Shown here: in pieces, positions 56,612 through 64,000 of the stretch
Layout of the letters: every line of letters starts with the position of its first letter
Numbering within the stretch: the first letter of the stretch is position 1
Assembly: GCF_006517815.1 (NCBI RefSeq)
Contig: NZ_CP041198.1
Coordinates: 1,922,001-1,986,000, forward strand
Direction: 5' to 3'
From: Pseudarthrobacter sp. NIBRBAC000502770
GTDB taxonomy: Bacteria > Actinomycetota > Actinomycetes > Actinomycetales > Micrococcaceae
Length of the DNA stretch: 64,000 nt
Notes under the pieces: model-generated
What the model saw: the letters and a program-made list of their open reading frames with translations, nothing else
What the model was told of the DNA's origin: nothing
Databases searched by the model: none
Translations under genes and position numbers: made by a program

Positions 56612-58557
56612 TCGCGGCCTGGCCGGGCGTCAACGCCGAGTGGTCCCGCGAGATCGATGTCCCCTCCACGTCAAGCGTTGACGCACCCGGGACGGTGCGG
56701 CGCTGGCACCTCCTGGACAACGGGGCCGAACTGTCCCGCCGCGGCCTGGCTCCGCTGGGAACGCTGCTGTGCGTGCACGGCAACCCCACATGGTCCTATC
56801 TGTGGCGGAGCCTGCTGGCCGCCGGGACCGACCCTGCGCATCCGTGGCGCGTGGTGGCTGTGGACCAGTTGGACATGGGGTTTTCCGAACGGACGGGTAC
56901 CTTCCGGCGCCTGGCAGACCGGATCAACGACCTGGGCGACCTGACCGAGGCCCTGTCCCTGGCCGGCCCGGTGGTCACCGTGGGCCACGACTGGGGCGGG
57001 GTGGCCAGCCTCGGCTGGGCGCTTGCCCATAGCGACCAACTGGCCGGCGTGGTCCTGACCAACACCGCCGTGCACCAGCCTGCCGGCTTCCCCCTTCCGC
57101 CGGCACTGCGCCTTGCCCTGCACCCGGCCGTGCACCGGTGGGGAACCACCACCTCCGACGCTTTCCTGCGGGTGACGCATTCGCTGGCACGCCCACCACT
57201 GCCCGCTGACGTGCGGAGTGCCTTCATGGCCCCGTACCGCGGCGCCGCACGCCGCGCAGGGGTGGGCAACTTCGTCGCTGACATACCCGTCGACGGCTCG
57301 CACCCGAGCTTCGCTGCCCTCAACGGCGTGGCGGAAGGCCTGCGCGCCCTTAATGTGCCGGCCCTGATGCTCTGGGGCCCGCGCGATCCGATCTTCTCCG
57401 ACCGCTACCTGAAGGACCTGCTCACCCGCCTTCCGCATGCCGACGTGCACCGCTACGAGGGCGCGGGACACCTGGTGGCAGAGGACCGGGACATTGCCAC
57501 CCCCGTCTTCGACTGGCTGGCCGGCCGCGTCACGCAGGGCGAGGACAGTCCTGCTGATAATGGCTCCATGGGAGCCGGCGATGGCTTCACGCCCCTGTGG
57601 GTGCTCCTGGGGGAGCTCGCCGCCGGACCATCCGCTGGGGCGGGGGCCGTCGTCGAAATGGCCCCGGACGGCACGGAGGCACGTTCGCTCACCTGGAGGC
57701 AGCTGGAGGAAAACGTGGGGCGCGTTGCCGCGGGCCTGCAGGGGGAGGGTGTCGGGCCCGGCACCCGGGTAAGCCTGATGGTTCCCCCCGGCGTGGACCT
57801 GACCGTCGCCCTGTACGCCTGCCTTCGGCTGGGCGCCGTGGTGGTCGTGGCCGACGCCGGCCTGGGCACCAGGGGGCTGAGCCGGGCGGTCAAGGGAGCG
57901 ACGCCCGATGTCCTGATCGGGATCGACAAGGCCCTTGCCGCTGCCCGGGCACTGGGCTGGGCGGCCCGGCGTATCAGCGTAAGGGACCTCCCGGCCGTGC
58001 AGCGCCGGGTCCTCGGCGTAAAGACCTCGCTCGCCGACCTGGCCAGGACCAGCCCGGGCCAAGGCGGTGCCGCTCCCGCCTTCAGCCCGACGGCGGACTC
58101 CCCCGCCGCCGTGCTTTTCACGTCCGGCTCCACCGGGCCCGCCAAGGGCGTCCAGTACACCCACGGGCAGCTTGCCGCCATGCGGGACACGGTTGCCGGA
58201 ACCTTCGGGATCGAGCCCGGCGACAGGCTGGTGGCCGGCTTCGCACCCTTTGCGCTGCTGGGACCTGCGCTGGGAACCGTGTCCGTGACGCCGGCCATGG
58301 ATGTCACCGCGCCCCGCACCCTGACCGCGCACGCCCTCGCTGCTGCTGCAGCGGCCATTGACGCCACGGTGGTCTTCGCCTCCCCCGCGGCCCTGCGCAA
58401 CGTCGTTGCGACCCAAGCCGGGCTCACCCCGGAGGGCGCTGCGGCGCTCAAGCGGGTCGACCTTCTGCTCTCCGCCGGCGCTCCCGTTCCCGAACCGCTC
58501 CTTGACGAGGTGCAGCGCCTGCTGCCGGCCGCCTCGCTGCATACCCCTACGGCATGA
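56608..58557 (+). CDS. oleBC: OleBC fusion, N-terminal part (OleB beta-lactone decarboxylase plus start of OleC); frame broken
   Basis: A 649-residue open frame. Residues 1-310 are a haloalkane-dehalogenase-like alpha/beta hydrolase (OleB): CVHGNPTW oxyanion region, D128 nucleophile in GHDWGG, D260 in GPRDPIF, H288 in GAGHLV. From about 325 an AMP-ligase-like OleC domain starts, with the P-loop TSGSTGPAKGV at 505-515. The frame ends early at LHTPTA where the family has the YGMTE motif. Four Cs at 58544-58547 would be five in an intact gene. OleBC fusions are known in actinobacteria such as Micrococcus. GTG start overlaps oleA. Confidence 0.85.
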   Translation: MIAAWPGVNAEWSREIDVPSTSSVDAPGTVRRWHLLDNGAELSRRGLAPLGTLLCVHGNPTWSYLWRSLLAAGTDPAHPWRVVAVDQLDMGFSERTGTFRRLADRINDLGDLTEALSLAGPVVTVGHDWGGVASLGWALAHSDQLAGVVLTNTAVHQPAGFPLPPALRLALHPAVHRWGTTTSDAFLRVTHSLARPPLPADVRSAFMAPYRGAARRAGVGNFVADIPVDGSHPSFAALNGVAEGLRALNVPALMLWGPRDPIFSDRYLKDLLTRLPHADVHRYEGAGHLVAEDRDIATPVFDWLAGRVTQGEDSPADNGSMGAGDGFTPLWVLLGELAAGPSAGAGAVVEMAPDGTEARSLTWRQLEENVGRVAAGLQGEGVGPGTRVSLMVPPGVDLTVALYACLRLGAVVVVADAGLGTRGLSRAVKGATPDVLIGIDKALAAARALGWAARRISVRDLPAVQRRVLGVKTSLADLARTSPGQGGAAPAFSPTADSPAAVLFTSGSTGPAKGVQYTHGQLAAMRDTVAGTFGIEPGDRLVAGFAPFALLGPALGTVSVTPAMDVTAPRTLTAHALAAAAAAIDATVVFASPAALRNVVATQAGLTPEGAAALKRVDLLLSAGAPVPEPLLDEVQRLLPAASLHTPTA

Positions 58558-59264
58558 CCGAGGCCCTCCCCGTCACCGACATCAGCCTTGAACAGATCAA
58601 GGCCGCCGCGGCCGACGCGGGTTCCGGGACGATGACGGGGGCCGGGAACGGCGTCTGCGTTGGCCGTCCGGTCCAGGGCGCCCGCATAGCCCTGATCCCG
58701 CTGGCGGCGGACGGTACCGCCCCGGGGACAGAACCGGTGACGGAAGCGGGTGTCACCGGGGAAATCCTGGTCAGCGCGCCGCACGCCAAGGGCGGCTATG
58801 ACCGGCTTTGGCTGACTGACCAATTGAGCGCGGGCCCGGCCGGCTGGCACCGCACCGGCGATGTGGGCCATTTCGACGCCGACGGCCGCCTCTGGGTGGA
58901 GGGGCGCCTGGCACACATCATCACGGCGCCCGGCGCAGTGGTCACGCCGGTAGGGGCCGAACAGGCCATCGAAAGCCTGGACTGCGTCAGCATGGCAGCG
59001 GTTGTCGGGGTGGGGCCGGCCGGCACCCAGGCCATCGCCGCCGTCGTCGAAACCATGCCGCCGGCGCGTAAGGCGGGGCCGGCCGCCGCTGGACTCGCAG
59101 CACAGGTACGCCGTGCCGCACGTGCCGCAGGCGTCTCCGTGGCTGCAGTCCTGGTTGTCCCTGCGCAGCCCACCGACATCCGCCACAACGCGAAGATCGA
59201 CAGGTCGCGGTTGGCGCGCTGGGCATCATCCGTCCTGGCCGGCGGCCGCCCGGGGAAGCCATGA
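58554..59264 (+). CDS. oleBC: OleC C-terminal part (downstream piece of split OleBC)
   Basis: A 236-residue frame that continues the AMP-ligase fold of OleC, the beta-lactone synthetase. It begins MTEALPVTDIS, the second half of the A5 motif (YGMTE), with the YG left in the other frame. HRTGDVGHFD (about 99-108) is the A7 aspartate motif and RHNAKIDRSRL carries the A10 lysine (K214). Its ATG lies in ATGA with the stop of the preceding frame, so coupled translation is possible. It overlaps oleD by four bases. Confidence 0.8.
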   Translation: MTEALPVTDISLEQIKAAAADAGSGTMTGAGNGVCVGRPVQGARIALIPLAADGTAPGTEPVTEAGVTGEILVSAPHAKGGYDRLWLTDQLSAGPAGWHRTGDVGHFDADGRLWVEGRLAHIITAPGAVVTPVGAEQAIESLDCVSMAAVVGVGPAGTQAIAAVVETMPPARKAGPAAAGLAAQVRRAARAAGVSVAAVLVVPAQPTDIRHNAKIDRSRLARWASSVLAGGRPGKP

Positions 59265-60232
59265 GGGTACTGGTTACGGGTGCGAGCGGCCTGCTGGGGC
59301 GGGAGGTGGCGGGCCAGCTGGTACGCAAGGGCCACGAGGTCACTACCTTCCAGCGGCGTCCCTCGGGGGTCGACGGCGCGGCGGACCGGTGCGGTTCCCT
59401 CACCGATGATGCAGCCGTCGCGGAGGCAGTCCGGGGCGCGGACGCAGTCATCCACCTTGCCGCAAAAGTCTCCTTCACTGGCCGTGCCGAAGAGTTTGAC
59501 CAAGTAAACGTAGAGGGAACGCGGCGCCTGCTCCTGGCGGCACGCGAAGCCGGGGTCCGGGACGTGGTCTTCGTTTCTTCGCCTTCAGTGGCCAACTCGG
59601 GCGCCGCCATTGCAGGTCTTGGCGCGGAGCCGGCCGACCCGGTGCATGCCCACGGCGACTATTCGCGCACCAAGGCGCAGGCTGAACTGCTGGCCCTGGC
59701 CGCCGACGCCCCGGACTTCCGGGTCGCCGCCGTGCGGCCGCACGTCGTCTGGGGGCCGGGCGACACCCAACTGGTGGAACGGGTCCTGGCCCGGGCCGCC
59801 AGGAAGCGGCTGCCGCTGCTGGATGCAGGCGCCGCGCTGATCGACACCACCTACGTGGACAACGCGGCGGCAGCGATCGTTGCTGCCCTGGACCGCGTCA
59901 GCCACATCCACGGCAGGGCCCTGGTGGTCACCAACGGCGAGCCCCGCCCCGTGGGCGAACTCATCGCCGGCATCTGCGCTGCCGGCGGCGTCGCTGCGCC
60001 GTCATGGTCAGTGCCGGGGAAGCTTGCCCGGATCGCGGGATCGGCAGTGGAAAGGGCTTGGCTCCGGCTCGGTAAACAGGACGAACCCCCGATGACCAGG
60101 TTCCTTGCCGAACAGCTGTCCACCGCCCATTGGTTCGACCAGCGGGAGACCCAGGAGCTTCTTGCCTGGACGCCGGCTGTCTCGATTGACGAGGGCCTGG
60201 TACGTCTCGCTCAGTACTACGGGTCCCGCTGA
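59261..60232 (+). CDS. oleD: OleD-like NADPH-dependent 2-alkyl-3-ketoacid reductase
   Basis: A 323-residue extended SDR of the epimerase type. TGASGLLG (6-13) binds the cofactor, SS at 106-107 and Y134/K138 in YSRTK form the catalytic site. In the ole pathway OleD reduces the OleA product to the beta-hydroxy acid used by OleC. Its ATG overlaps the OleC end (ATGA), giving one tight operon oleA-oleBC-oleD. It converges on mutM with only 24 bases between stops. Confidence 0.85.
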   Translation: MRVLVTGASGLLGREVAGQLVRKGHEVTTFQRRPSGVDGAADRCGSLTDDAAVAEAVRGADAVIHLAAKVSFTGRAEEFDQVNVEGTRRLLLAAREAGVRDVVFVSSPSVANSGAAIAGLGAEPADPVHAHGDYSRTKAQAELLALAADAPDFRVAAVRPHVVWGPGDTQLVERVLARAARKRLPLLDAGAALIDTTYVDNAAAAIVAALDRVSHIHGRALVVTNGEPRPVGELIAGICAAGGVAAPSWSVPGKLARIAGSAVERAWLRLGKQDEPPMTRFLAEQLSTAHWFDQRETQELLAWTPAVSIDEGLVRLAQYYGSR

Positions 60233-60256
60233 CACCCAGCCAGGTGGATGGTGGGA

Positions 60257-61222
60257 CTACCAGCGGCCGTTGCGGGGCCGCGGCTGGCACACCGGGCAGG
60301 TATGGGAGGAACGGTTCATGAACTGGTCCCGGCGGATGGTGGAACTGATGCCCGCTGCGGCGCACCGCCTGCACGGCTCACCTTGGCGGCCGTAGGCGTT
60401 CAGGGACCGGTCAAAGTAGCCTGAAGCGCCGTTGACGTTGACGTACAGGGAGTCGAAGCTGGTCCCGCCGGCGGCCAGGGCATCGAGCATGACCTCGCGG
60501 GCACTGTCCAGGACGCGTTGGGCCTCGTTCCTGCGAAGGGTGTCGGTGGGCCTGGCAAAATGCAGGCGGGCACGCCAGAGGGCTTCGTCAGCGTAGATGT
60601 TGCCAATGCCGGACACCAGCCCCTGGTCCAGCAACGCCCGTTTCAGGCCCGTCTTGCGCTTGCGCAGGCGCTGGTAGAAGAGGTCGAACGAAAAGGCAGG
60701 GTCCAGGGGGTCCCGCGCAATATGGGCGGCTTCCGCGGCGATGAGCGGAAGGGGGGACTCGGCGAGGCCGCCGGGGCCGCCGTCGTCGGTGGGTACCAGG
60801 GCGGTGACGAAGAGGCCCCCGAAGATCCGCTGGTCAACGAACCGCAGCTGGGCCGGCATGCCGTCGCGGGGACTGAGGCGAAGCCTGACCTTGAGGTGCT
60901 TTTCGTCGGGGACGTCCTGATCCTGCATCAAGAGCTGGCCGCTCATCCCCAGGTGAGCCATCAGTGCAACATCCGGCAGCGCCGCGGTTTCAGGGTTTTC
61001 CGGTGCAGCGGGGCCGTCCGTCAGCGGCATCCACAGGAATTTGCCGCGGCGCACGACGTCGCTGACGGTTGCGCCCTGGAGGTTGCCGATGAAATCCCCC
61101 GCGCCCAGGGCATGGCGGCGGATGGAGCGGGGATCAAGGACGTCAACAGCGCTGATGGTCCTGCCGCGGACCCAGTTCACCAGGCCGCGGCGCACCACTT
61201 CGACCTCGGGCAGTTCAGGCAC
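60257..61222 (-). CDS. mutM: Formamidopyrimidine-DNA glycosylase
   Basis: A 321-residue base-excision glycosylase that removes 8-oxoguanine and FaPy lesions. The N-terminus MPELPEVE gives the proline nucleophile and Glu3. LGMSGQL is the conserved loop, and the C-terminal zinc finger is CRRC...CPVC. It is longer than the usual 270-290 residues, with an acidic loop near PTDDGGPGG. It lies seven bases downstream of rnc. Confidence 0.95.
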   Translation of the reverse strand: MPELPEVEVVRRGLVNWVRGRTISAVDVLDPRSIRRHALGAGDFIGNLQGATVSDVVRRGKFLWMPLTDGPAAPENPETAALPDVALMAHLGMSGQLLMQDQDVPDEKHLKVRLRLSPRDGMPAQLRFVDQRIFGGLFVTALVPTDDGGPGGLAESPLPLIAAEAAHIARDPLDPAFSFDLFYQRLRKRKTGLKRALLDQGLVSGIGNIYADEALWRARLHFARPTDTLRRNEAQRVLDSAREVMLDALAAGGTSFDSLYVNVNGASGYFDRSLNAYGRQGEPCRRCAAAGISSTIRRDQFMNRSSHTCPVCQPRPRNGRW

Positions 61223-61228
61223 GGGACG

Positions 61229-61957
61229 CTACTTGGCGGTGACGGAACCAGCCGAAGTGCCGGCAGCATTCCGGGTTTCGGCGCCGGAAAGCACCCGCCA
61301 GGCGTCCGCGGCCGCTTCCTGCTCCGCTTCCTTCTTGGAATGCCCGGAACCCTTGCCGTAGGCGTTTCCGCCGATGTTCAGGACAGCGGTGAAGGTGCGG
61401 GCGTGATCCGGGCCGGTCCCGTCCACCGCGTAGTGGATGCTGCCAAGCTGCCGGCTGGCCGCGAGTTCCTGGATGCTGGTCTTCCAGTCGGTGCCGGCGC
61501 CCAGGACAGCGGCGTCCTTCAGCAACGGTCCGATCAGCCGCATGACGAGTTGGCGCGCGGTCTCGATGTCGTTGGAGACATAGGTGGCCCCGATCAGGGC
61601 CTCCATGGTGTCCGCGAGGATGGACGCCTTGTTTTTCCCGTGGGTGAGCTTCTCGCCCTGACCCAGGTAGATGTACTCGCCGATGCCCAGGCTACGGCCG
61701 ATGCCGGCCAGGGCCCGGGTGCTGACGACGGCGGACCGGCGCTTGGCGAGTTCGCCTTCGGGCAGGTCCGGGTTGTCCCGGTACAGGGCGTCGGTCACGG
61801 AGAACCCCAGGATGGAGTCGCCCAGGAATTCGAGCCGCTCGTTGGTGGGGATGCCGCCGTTCTCGTATGCGTACGAGCGGTGGGTCAGCGCAAGACGAAG
61901 CGTCCCGGCGTCAATAGTGACACCGAGACGCTTCAGAAGCTCTTCAGTTGAAGACAT
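61229..61957 (-). CDS. rnc: Ribonuclease III
   Basis: A 242-residue double-strand-specific RNase that processes rRNA and mRNA. The signature [14 protein letters not shown] (about 39-52) and the second acidic cluster [10 protein letters not shown] (about 114-123) are present. A C-terminal dsRNA-binding domain (about 160-230) follows. It lies 20 bases downstream of rpmF and seven bases before mutM. Confidence 0.96.
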   Translation of the reverse strand: MSSTEELLKRLGVTIDAGTLRLALTHRSYAYENGGIPTNERLEFLGDSILGFSVTDALYRDNPDLPEGELAKRRSAVVSTRALAGIGRSLGIGEYIYLGQGEKLTHGKNKASILADTMEALIGATYVSNDIETARQLVMRLIGPLLKDAAVLGAGTDWKTSIQELAASRQLGSIHYAVDGTGPDHARTFTAVLNIGGNAYGKGSGHSKKEAEQEAAADAWRVLSGAETRNAAGTSAGSVTAK

Positions 61958-61977
61958 CAGTCAGCCTGTTGGGCCGA

Positions 61978-62181
61978 TTAGACGTCAGCGACCTTGCGGC
62001 CCTTGTACTCAAGGAACAGCGCAGTGCCAGCAGAGTCGGTAACGACCTTTGCCTGGTGCGGCAGGCTGTAGGTGACCTGCCCGTTCTCAACGGTCTTCAC
62101 CAGGTGGGGGGCGGTCGCCTTCCACTGCGAGCGGCGGGCGCGGGTATTCGAGCGAGACATTTTCCGCTTGGGAACAGCCAC
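61978..62181 (-). CDS. rpmF: 50S ribosomal protein L32, zinc-free form
   Basis: A 67-residue L32 beginning [20 protein letters not shown]. The C-terminal part has no cysteines, so it is the zinc-independent form rather than the CxxC-type form. It lies between yceD and rnc, the conserved yceD-rpmF-rnc-mutM order. Confidence 0.95.
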   Translation of the reverse strand: MAVPKRKMSRSNTRARRSQWKATAPHLVKTVENGQVTYSLPHQAKVVTDSAGTALFLEYKGRKVADV

Positions 62182-62217
62182 GGCTAACTCATTTCTCTCT
62201 AGACAAACACGTACAAA

Positions 62218-62766
62218 TCAATTTTGCCGGTCAGGCTTAGCCATATCAGCTAGGGCAGCCCAGCGAGGATCCAGGACCTCGTGGTGGTGCCCCGGCTCGT
62301 CTTCCAGGCGAACTCCGCATTCGGAGCAAAGGCCCTGGCAGTCTTCCCGGCACACCGGCTGGAACGGCAGATTGGTGACAACCGCGTCCCGCAACACCGG
62401 TTCAAGATCGATTACATCGTGCTCGACTCGACGTTGCTCTTCATCTTCTTCTCCGTCCGAGAGCTCAGTGCCCTCGTAGAAGAAAAGTTCTTGCACATTG
62501 ACCTCAAGGTCATACGCAAGGGGATCCAGGCATCGGCCGCACTCGCCGGTTACTTCGGCGAGGACAGTTCCTGATACCAGAATTCCTTCGTGTACGGCCT
62601 CCAGCCTCAGGTCGAGCTCGACATCCGAGCCTTCCTGAACACCAATGAGCGCCACACCAAGATCACCCGGTGCGGGTACATGTTCCGTCAGTGTCCGCAT
62701 GCTTCCCGGGCTGCGCCCGAGGTCCTTGACGTCGAACGCCAGGGGCGAACCAGCATCTCTGTTAAT
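62218..62766 (-). CDS. yceD: YceD family (DUF177) protein, possible ATT start
   Basis: A 182-residue protein of the YceD/DUF177 family, encoded before rpmF in most bacteria and thought to act in ribosome or rRNA metabolism. Two CxxC pairs are present: CGRC (ECGRCLDP) and CREDCQGLCSECG. The family N-terminus (SPLAFDVKDLGRSPGS) lies upstream of the first ATG (62700). The only suitable start before it is an ATT at 62766, with AGGAG five bases upstream. A promoter 27-58 bases further upstream fits this start. Confidence 0.85.
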   Translation of the reverse strand: MNRDAGSPLAFDVKDLGRSPGSMRTLTEHVPAPGDLGVALIGVQEGSDVELDLRLEAVHEGILVSGTVLAEVTGECGRCLDPLAYDLEVNVQELFFYEGTELSDGEEDEEQRRVEHDVIDLEPVLRDAVVTNLPFQPVCREDCQGLCSECGVRLEDEPGHHHEVLDPRWAALADMAKPDRQN

Positions 62767-62799
62767 GAGAACTCCTGTTGAACATATGACCGACGTACC

Positions 62800-62829
62800 A
62801 TCTTAGCCCGAAGAGCCATGGTGACTCAA
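62800..62829 (-). promoter_or_regulatory. Promoter of the yceD-rpmF-rnc-mutM operon
   Basis: On the minus strand TTGAGT (62829-62824) and TAAGAT (62805-62800) are separated by 18 bases, a good sigma-A-type match. The predicted start near 62793 gives a leader of about 27 bases to the ATT at 62766, with AGGAG inside it. Confidence 0.6.
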
Positions 62830-62864
62830 ACCGGCGGCGGGCAACGCCGAAGTACCGATCCAGC

Positions 62865-63365
62865 CTACCGCCTCGGCTGCTGATCCGGCGAAGGCTCGCC
62901 GGCAACGATGCGCCGGTGCACTGACCGGGGAACGTAGTCCGAGACGCTTCCGCCCAGGGACGCCACCTCCTTGATCAGGGTGGAGGACAAATGCAGGTAG
63001 CTGGCCTCGGCCGGGAGGAAGACCGTTTCCACGCCGCTCAACTGCCGGTTCATGGTGGCCATGGGGAGCTCGTAGTCAAAGTCCGACGACGACCGGAGCC
63101 CTTTGACGATGGCGGACACCCCCCGGTGGCGGCAGTATTCCGCGAGGAGTCCCGCGCCAACAGGCTCCACCACGATGCCCTTGAGCGAAGCCAACGTCTC
63201 GCGCGCCATGTCCAGCCGCTCCTCCAGGCTGAACATGTACTTCTTCGCATAGTTGGTGGAAATGGCCACAATGACCTCATCAAACAGGCCGGCAGCCCTG
63301 GCAATGACTTCGAGATGGCCGTTGTGGATGGGGTCGAAGGATCCGGGGCACACAGCGCGTCTCAT
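62865..63365 (-). CDS. coaD: Phosphopantetheine adenylyltransferase
   Basis: A 166-residue enzyme of the coenzyme A pathway that makes dephospho-CoA from 4'-phosphopantetheine and ATP. The N-terminal PGSFDPIHNGHLE (about 8-20) contains the T/HxGH nucleotide motif as HNGH. SAIVKGLRSSSDFDYELPMA and the C-terminal SSTLIKEVASLGG are diagnostic. It is upstream of yceD on the same strand. Confidence 0.95.
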   Translation of the reverse strand: MRRAVCPGSFDPIHNGHLEVIARAAGLFDEVIVAISTNYAKKYMFSLEERLDMARETLASLKGIVVEPVGAGLLAEYCRHRGVSAIVKGLRSSSDFDYELPMATMNRQLSGVETVFLPAEASYLHLSSTLIKEVASLGGSVSDYVPRSVHRRIVAGEPSPDQQPRR

Positions 63366-63408
63366 GCTCCGAACCTACCGCATGGAAAGCCCGGGATACC
63401 ATGACTGG

Positions 63409-64000
63409 ATGCATCCAGCACGGGAACTTTCCACACCCCTGGCACCTGCTCCCTGGCAGCGCACCGCGCTCGGGGCAAACCTCCTGGCCGCGGACGGCGG
63501 ACTGGGAGTGACCATCTTCGAAGAGATGACAACCCTGGCCGTCAGGACGGGCGCCATCAACCTGGGACAAGGCTTCCCCGACGAGGACGGGCCGGTTGAA
63601 ATCAGGGAGGCGGCCCGGGCGGCCATAGCGTCCGGCGCCAACCAGTACGCGCCGGGCAAGGGCCTCCCCGAACTCCGCGAGGCGGTAGCCGCGCACCAGG
63701 AGCGCTTCTACGGCCTGGCTCCGGATCCGGCAACGGAAGTCATCATCACCACCGGGGCCACTGAAGGCATCGCCGCTGCCCTGCTGGCTTTTGCAGGACC
63801 GGGCGATGAGGTCCTGACGTTCGAGCCGTTCTACGACTCCTACGGTGCGGTCATCGGGCTTTCCGGGGCCACCCACACCACCGTTCCCCTGGCTGCCCCG
63901 GACTTCATGCCGGACGTGGCGGCATTGGAGGCGGCGTTCAGCGTGCGGACCAAGGTGGTGCTGCTGAACAACCCGCACAATCCCACCGGCGCTGTGTTTC
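63409..64000 (+). CDS. PLP-dependent aminotransferase class I/II (partial, 3' end outside window)
   Basis: The first 197 residues of a fold-type I aminotransferase. FEEMTTLAVRTGAINLGQGFPDEDG (in parts, about 37-61) and ANQYAPGKGLPELREAV (about 77-93) are typical of the kynurenine/methionine/DapC-like group. NNPHNPTGA near the end is the substrate-binding asparagine motif. The PLP lysine lies outside the window. The ATG at 63409 is divergent from coaD by 43 bases. The substrate cannot be fixed. Confidence 0.88.
   Translation, partial: MHPARELSTPLAPAPWQRTALGANLLAADGGLGVTIFEEMTTLAVRTGAINLGQGFPDEDGPVEIREAARAAIASGANQYAPGKGLPELREAVAAHQERFYGLAPDPATEVIITTGATEGIAAALLAFAGPGDEVLTFEPFYDSYGAVIGLSGATHTTVPLAAPDFMPDVAALEAAFSVRTKVVLLNNPHNPTGAVF

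Noticed and set aside
58536..58560. Programmed -1 ribosomal frameshift in oleBC
   Set aside because: A -1 shift would restore the motif, but the local sequence is not a canonical slippery heptamer and I see no clear downstream structure. An indel is simpler.

Overview
The window is a chromosomal segment of a high-GC Gram-positive bacterium, most likely Arthrobacter/Pseudarthrobacter or a close relative in the Micrococcaceae. The evidence is the strong GC bias, frequent GTG/TTG starts, actinobacterial families (MptB-type mannosyltransferase, DUF3052, DUF3145, DUF2469, a homodimeric AceE, a PucR-type FasR) and the order of the ribosome, SRP and chromosome genes. It is almost entirely housekeeping DNA. 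I found no prophage, insertion sequence, CRISPR array or defence island.

Layout. 1-8200: mixed metabolic and repair genes (a mutarotase cut by the window edge, AlkD-like protein, MptB-like mannosyltransferase, oligoribonuclease, tRNA-His, peptide deformylase, a secreted HNH nuclease, a long-form GAPDH, TspO). 8200-19330: RNase P RNA, YaaA, a degenerate zinc-ribbon protein beside a Nif3-like protein, MsrA, the cysteine pair cysK-cysE, an SDR, gnd divergent from a GntR/FCD regulator, tRNA-Val, and a sirtuin/peroxiredoxin/DUF3052 operon. 19750-27730: aceE, then the type II fatty-acid locus fasR-fabD-fabH-acpP-fabF; a perfect inverted repeat between fasR and fabD is a candidate operator. 27850-38340: a long minus-strand block with DUF3145, xerC, dprA, comM, yraN, DUF2469, rnhB, two adjacent signal peptidase I genes, rplS, trmD, rimM, khpA and rpsP. 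38560-47120: a hypothetical gene, a VOC protein, an amidohydrolase, thiC with its TPP riboswitch, an alpha/beta-hydrolase-fold protein lacking its serine, ffh, and a solitary G6PDH. 47210-51660: amtB-glnK with a candidate GlnR-like operator, an MFS transporter and ftsY. 51770-64000: smc, a head-to-head olefin cluster (oleA-oleBC-oleD), mutM, rnc, rpmF, yceD, coaD and the start of an aminotransferase gene.

How the genes work together. AceE belongs to the complex that supplies acetyl-CoA, and the fab operon makes acyl chains under FasR. Acyl thioesters are also the substrates of the OleABCD long-chain olefin pathway, which is inserted on the opposite strand between smc and mutM. The oleBC fusion gene is split in this sequence by one missing base in a C run. 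This breaks the A5 motif of the OleC domain and makes a stop/start overlap at the junction, so it is either a sequencing error, a recent inactivation or a coupled two-polypeptide OleC. This locus is the most interesting item in the window. Other items worth a look are a perfect inverted repeat just upstream of the GAPDH ribosome-binding site, a tandem GlnR-type motif upstream of amtB, a probable ATT start codon for yceD, and proteins that have lost their signature residues.
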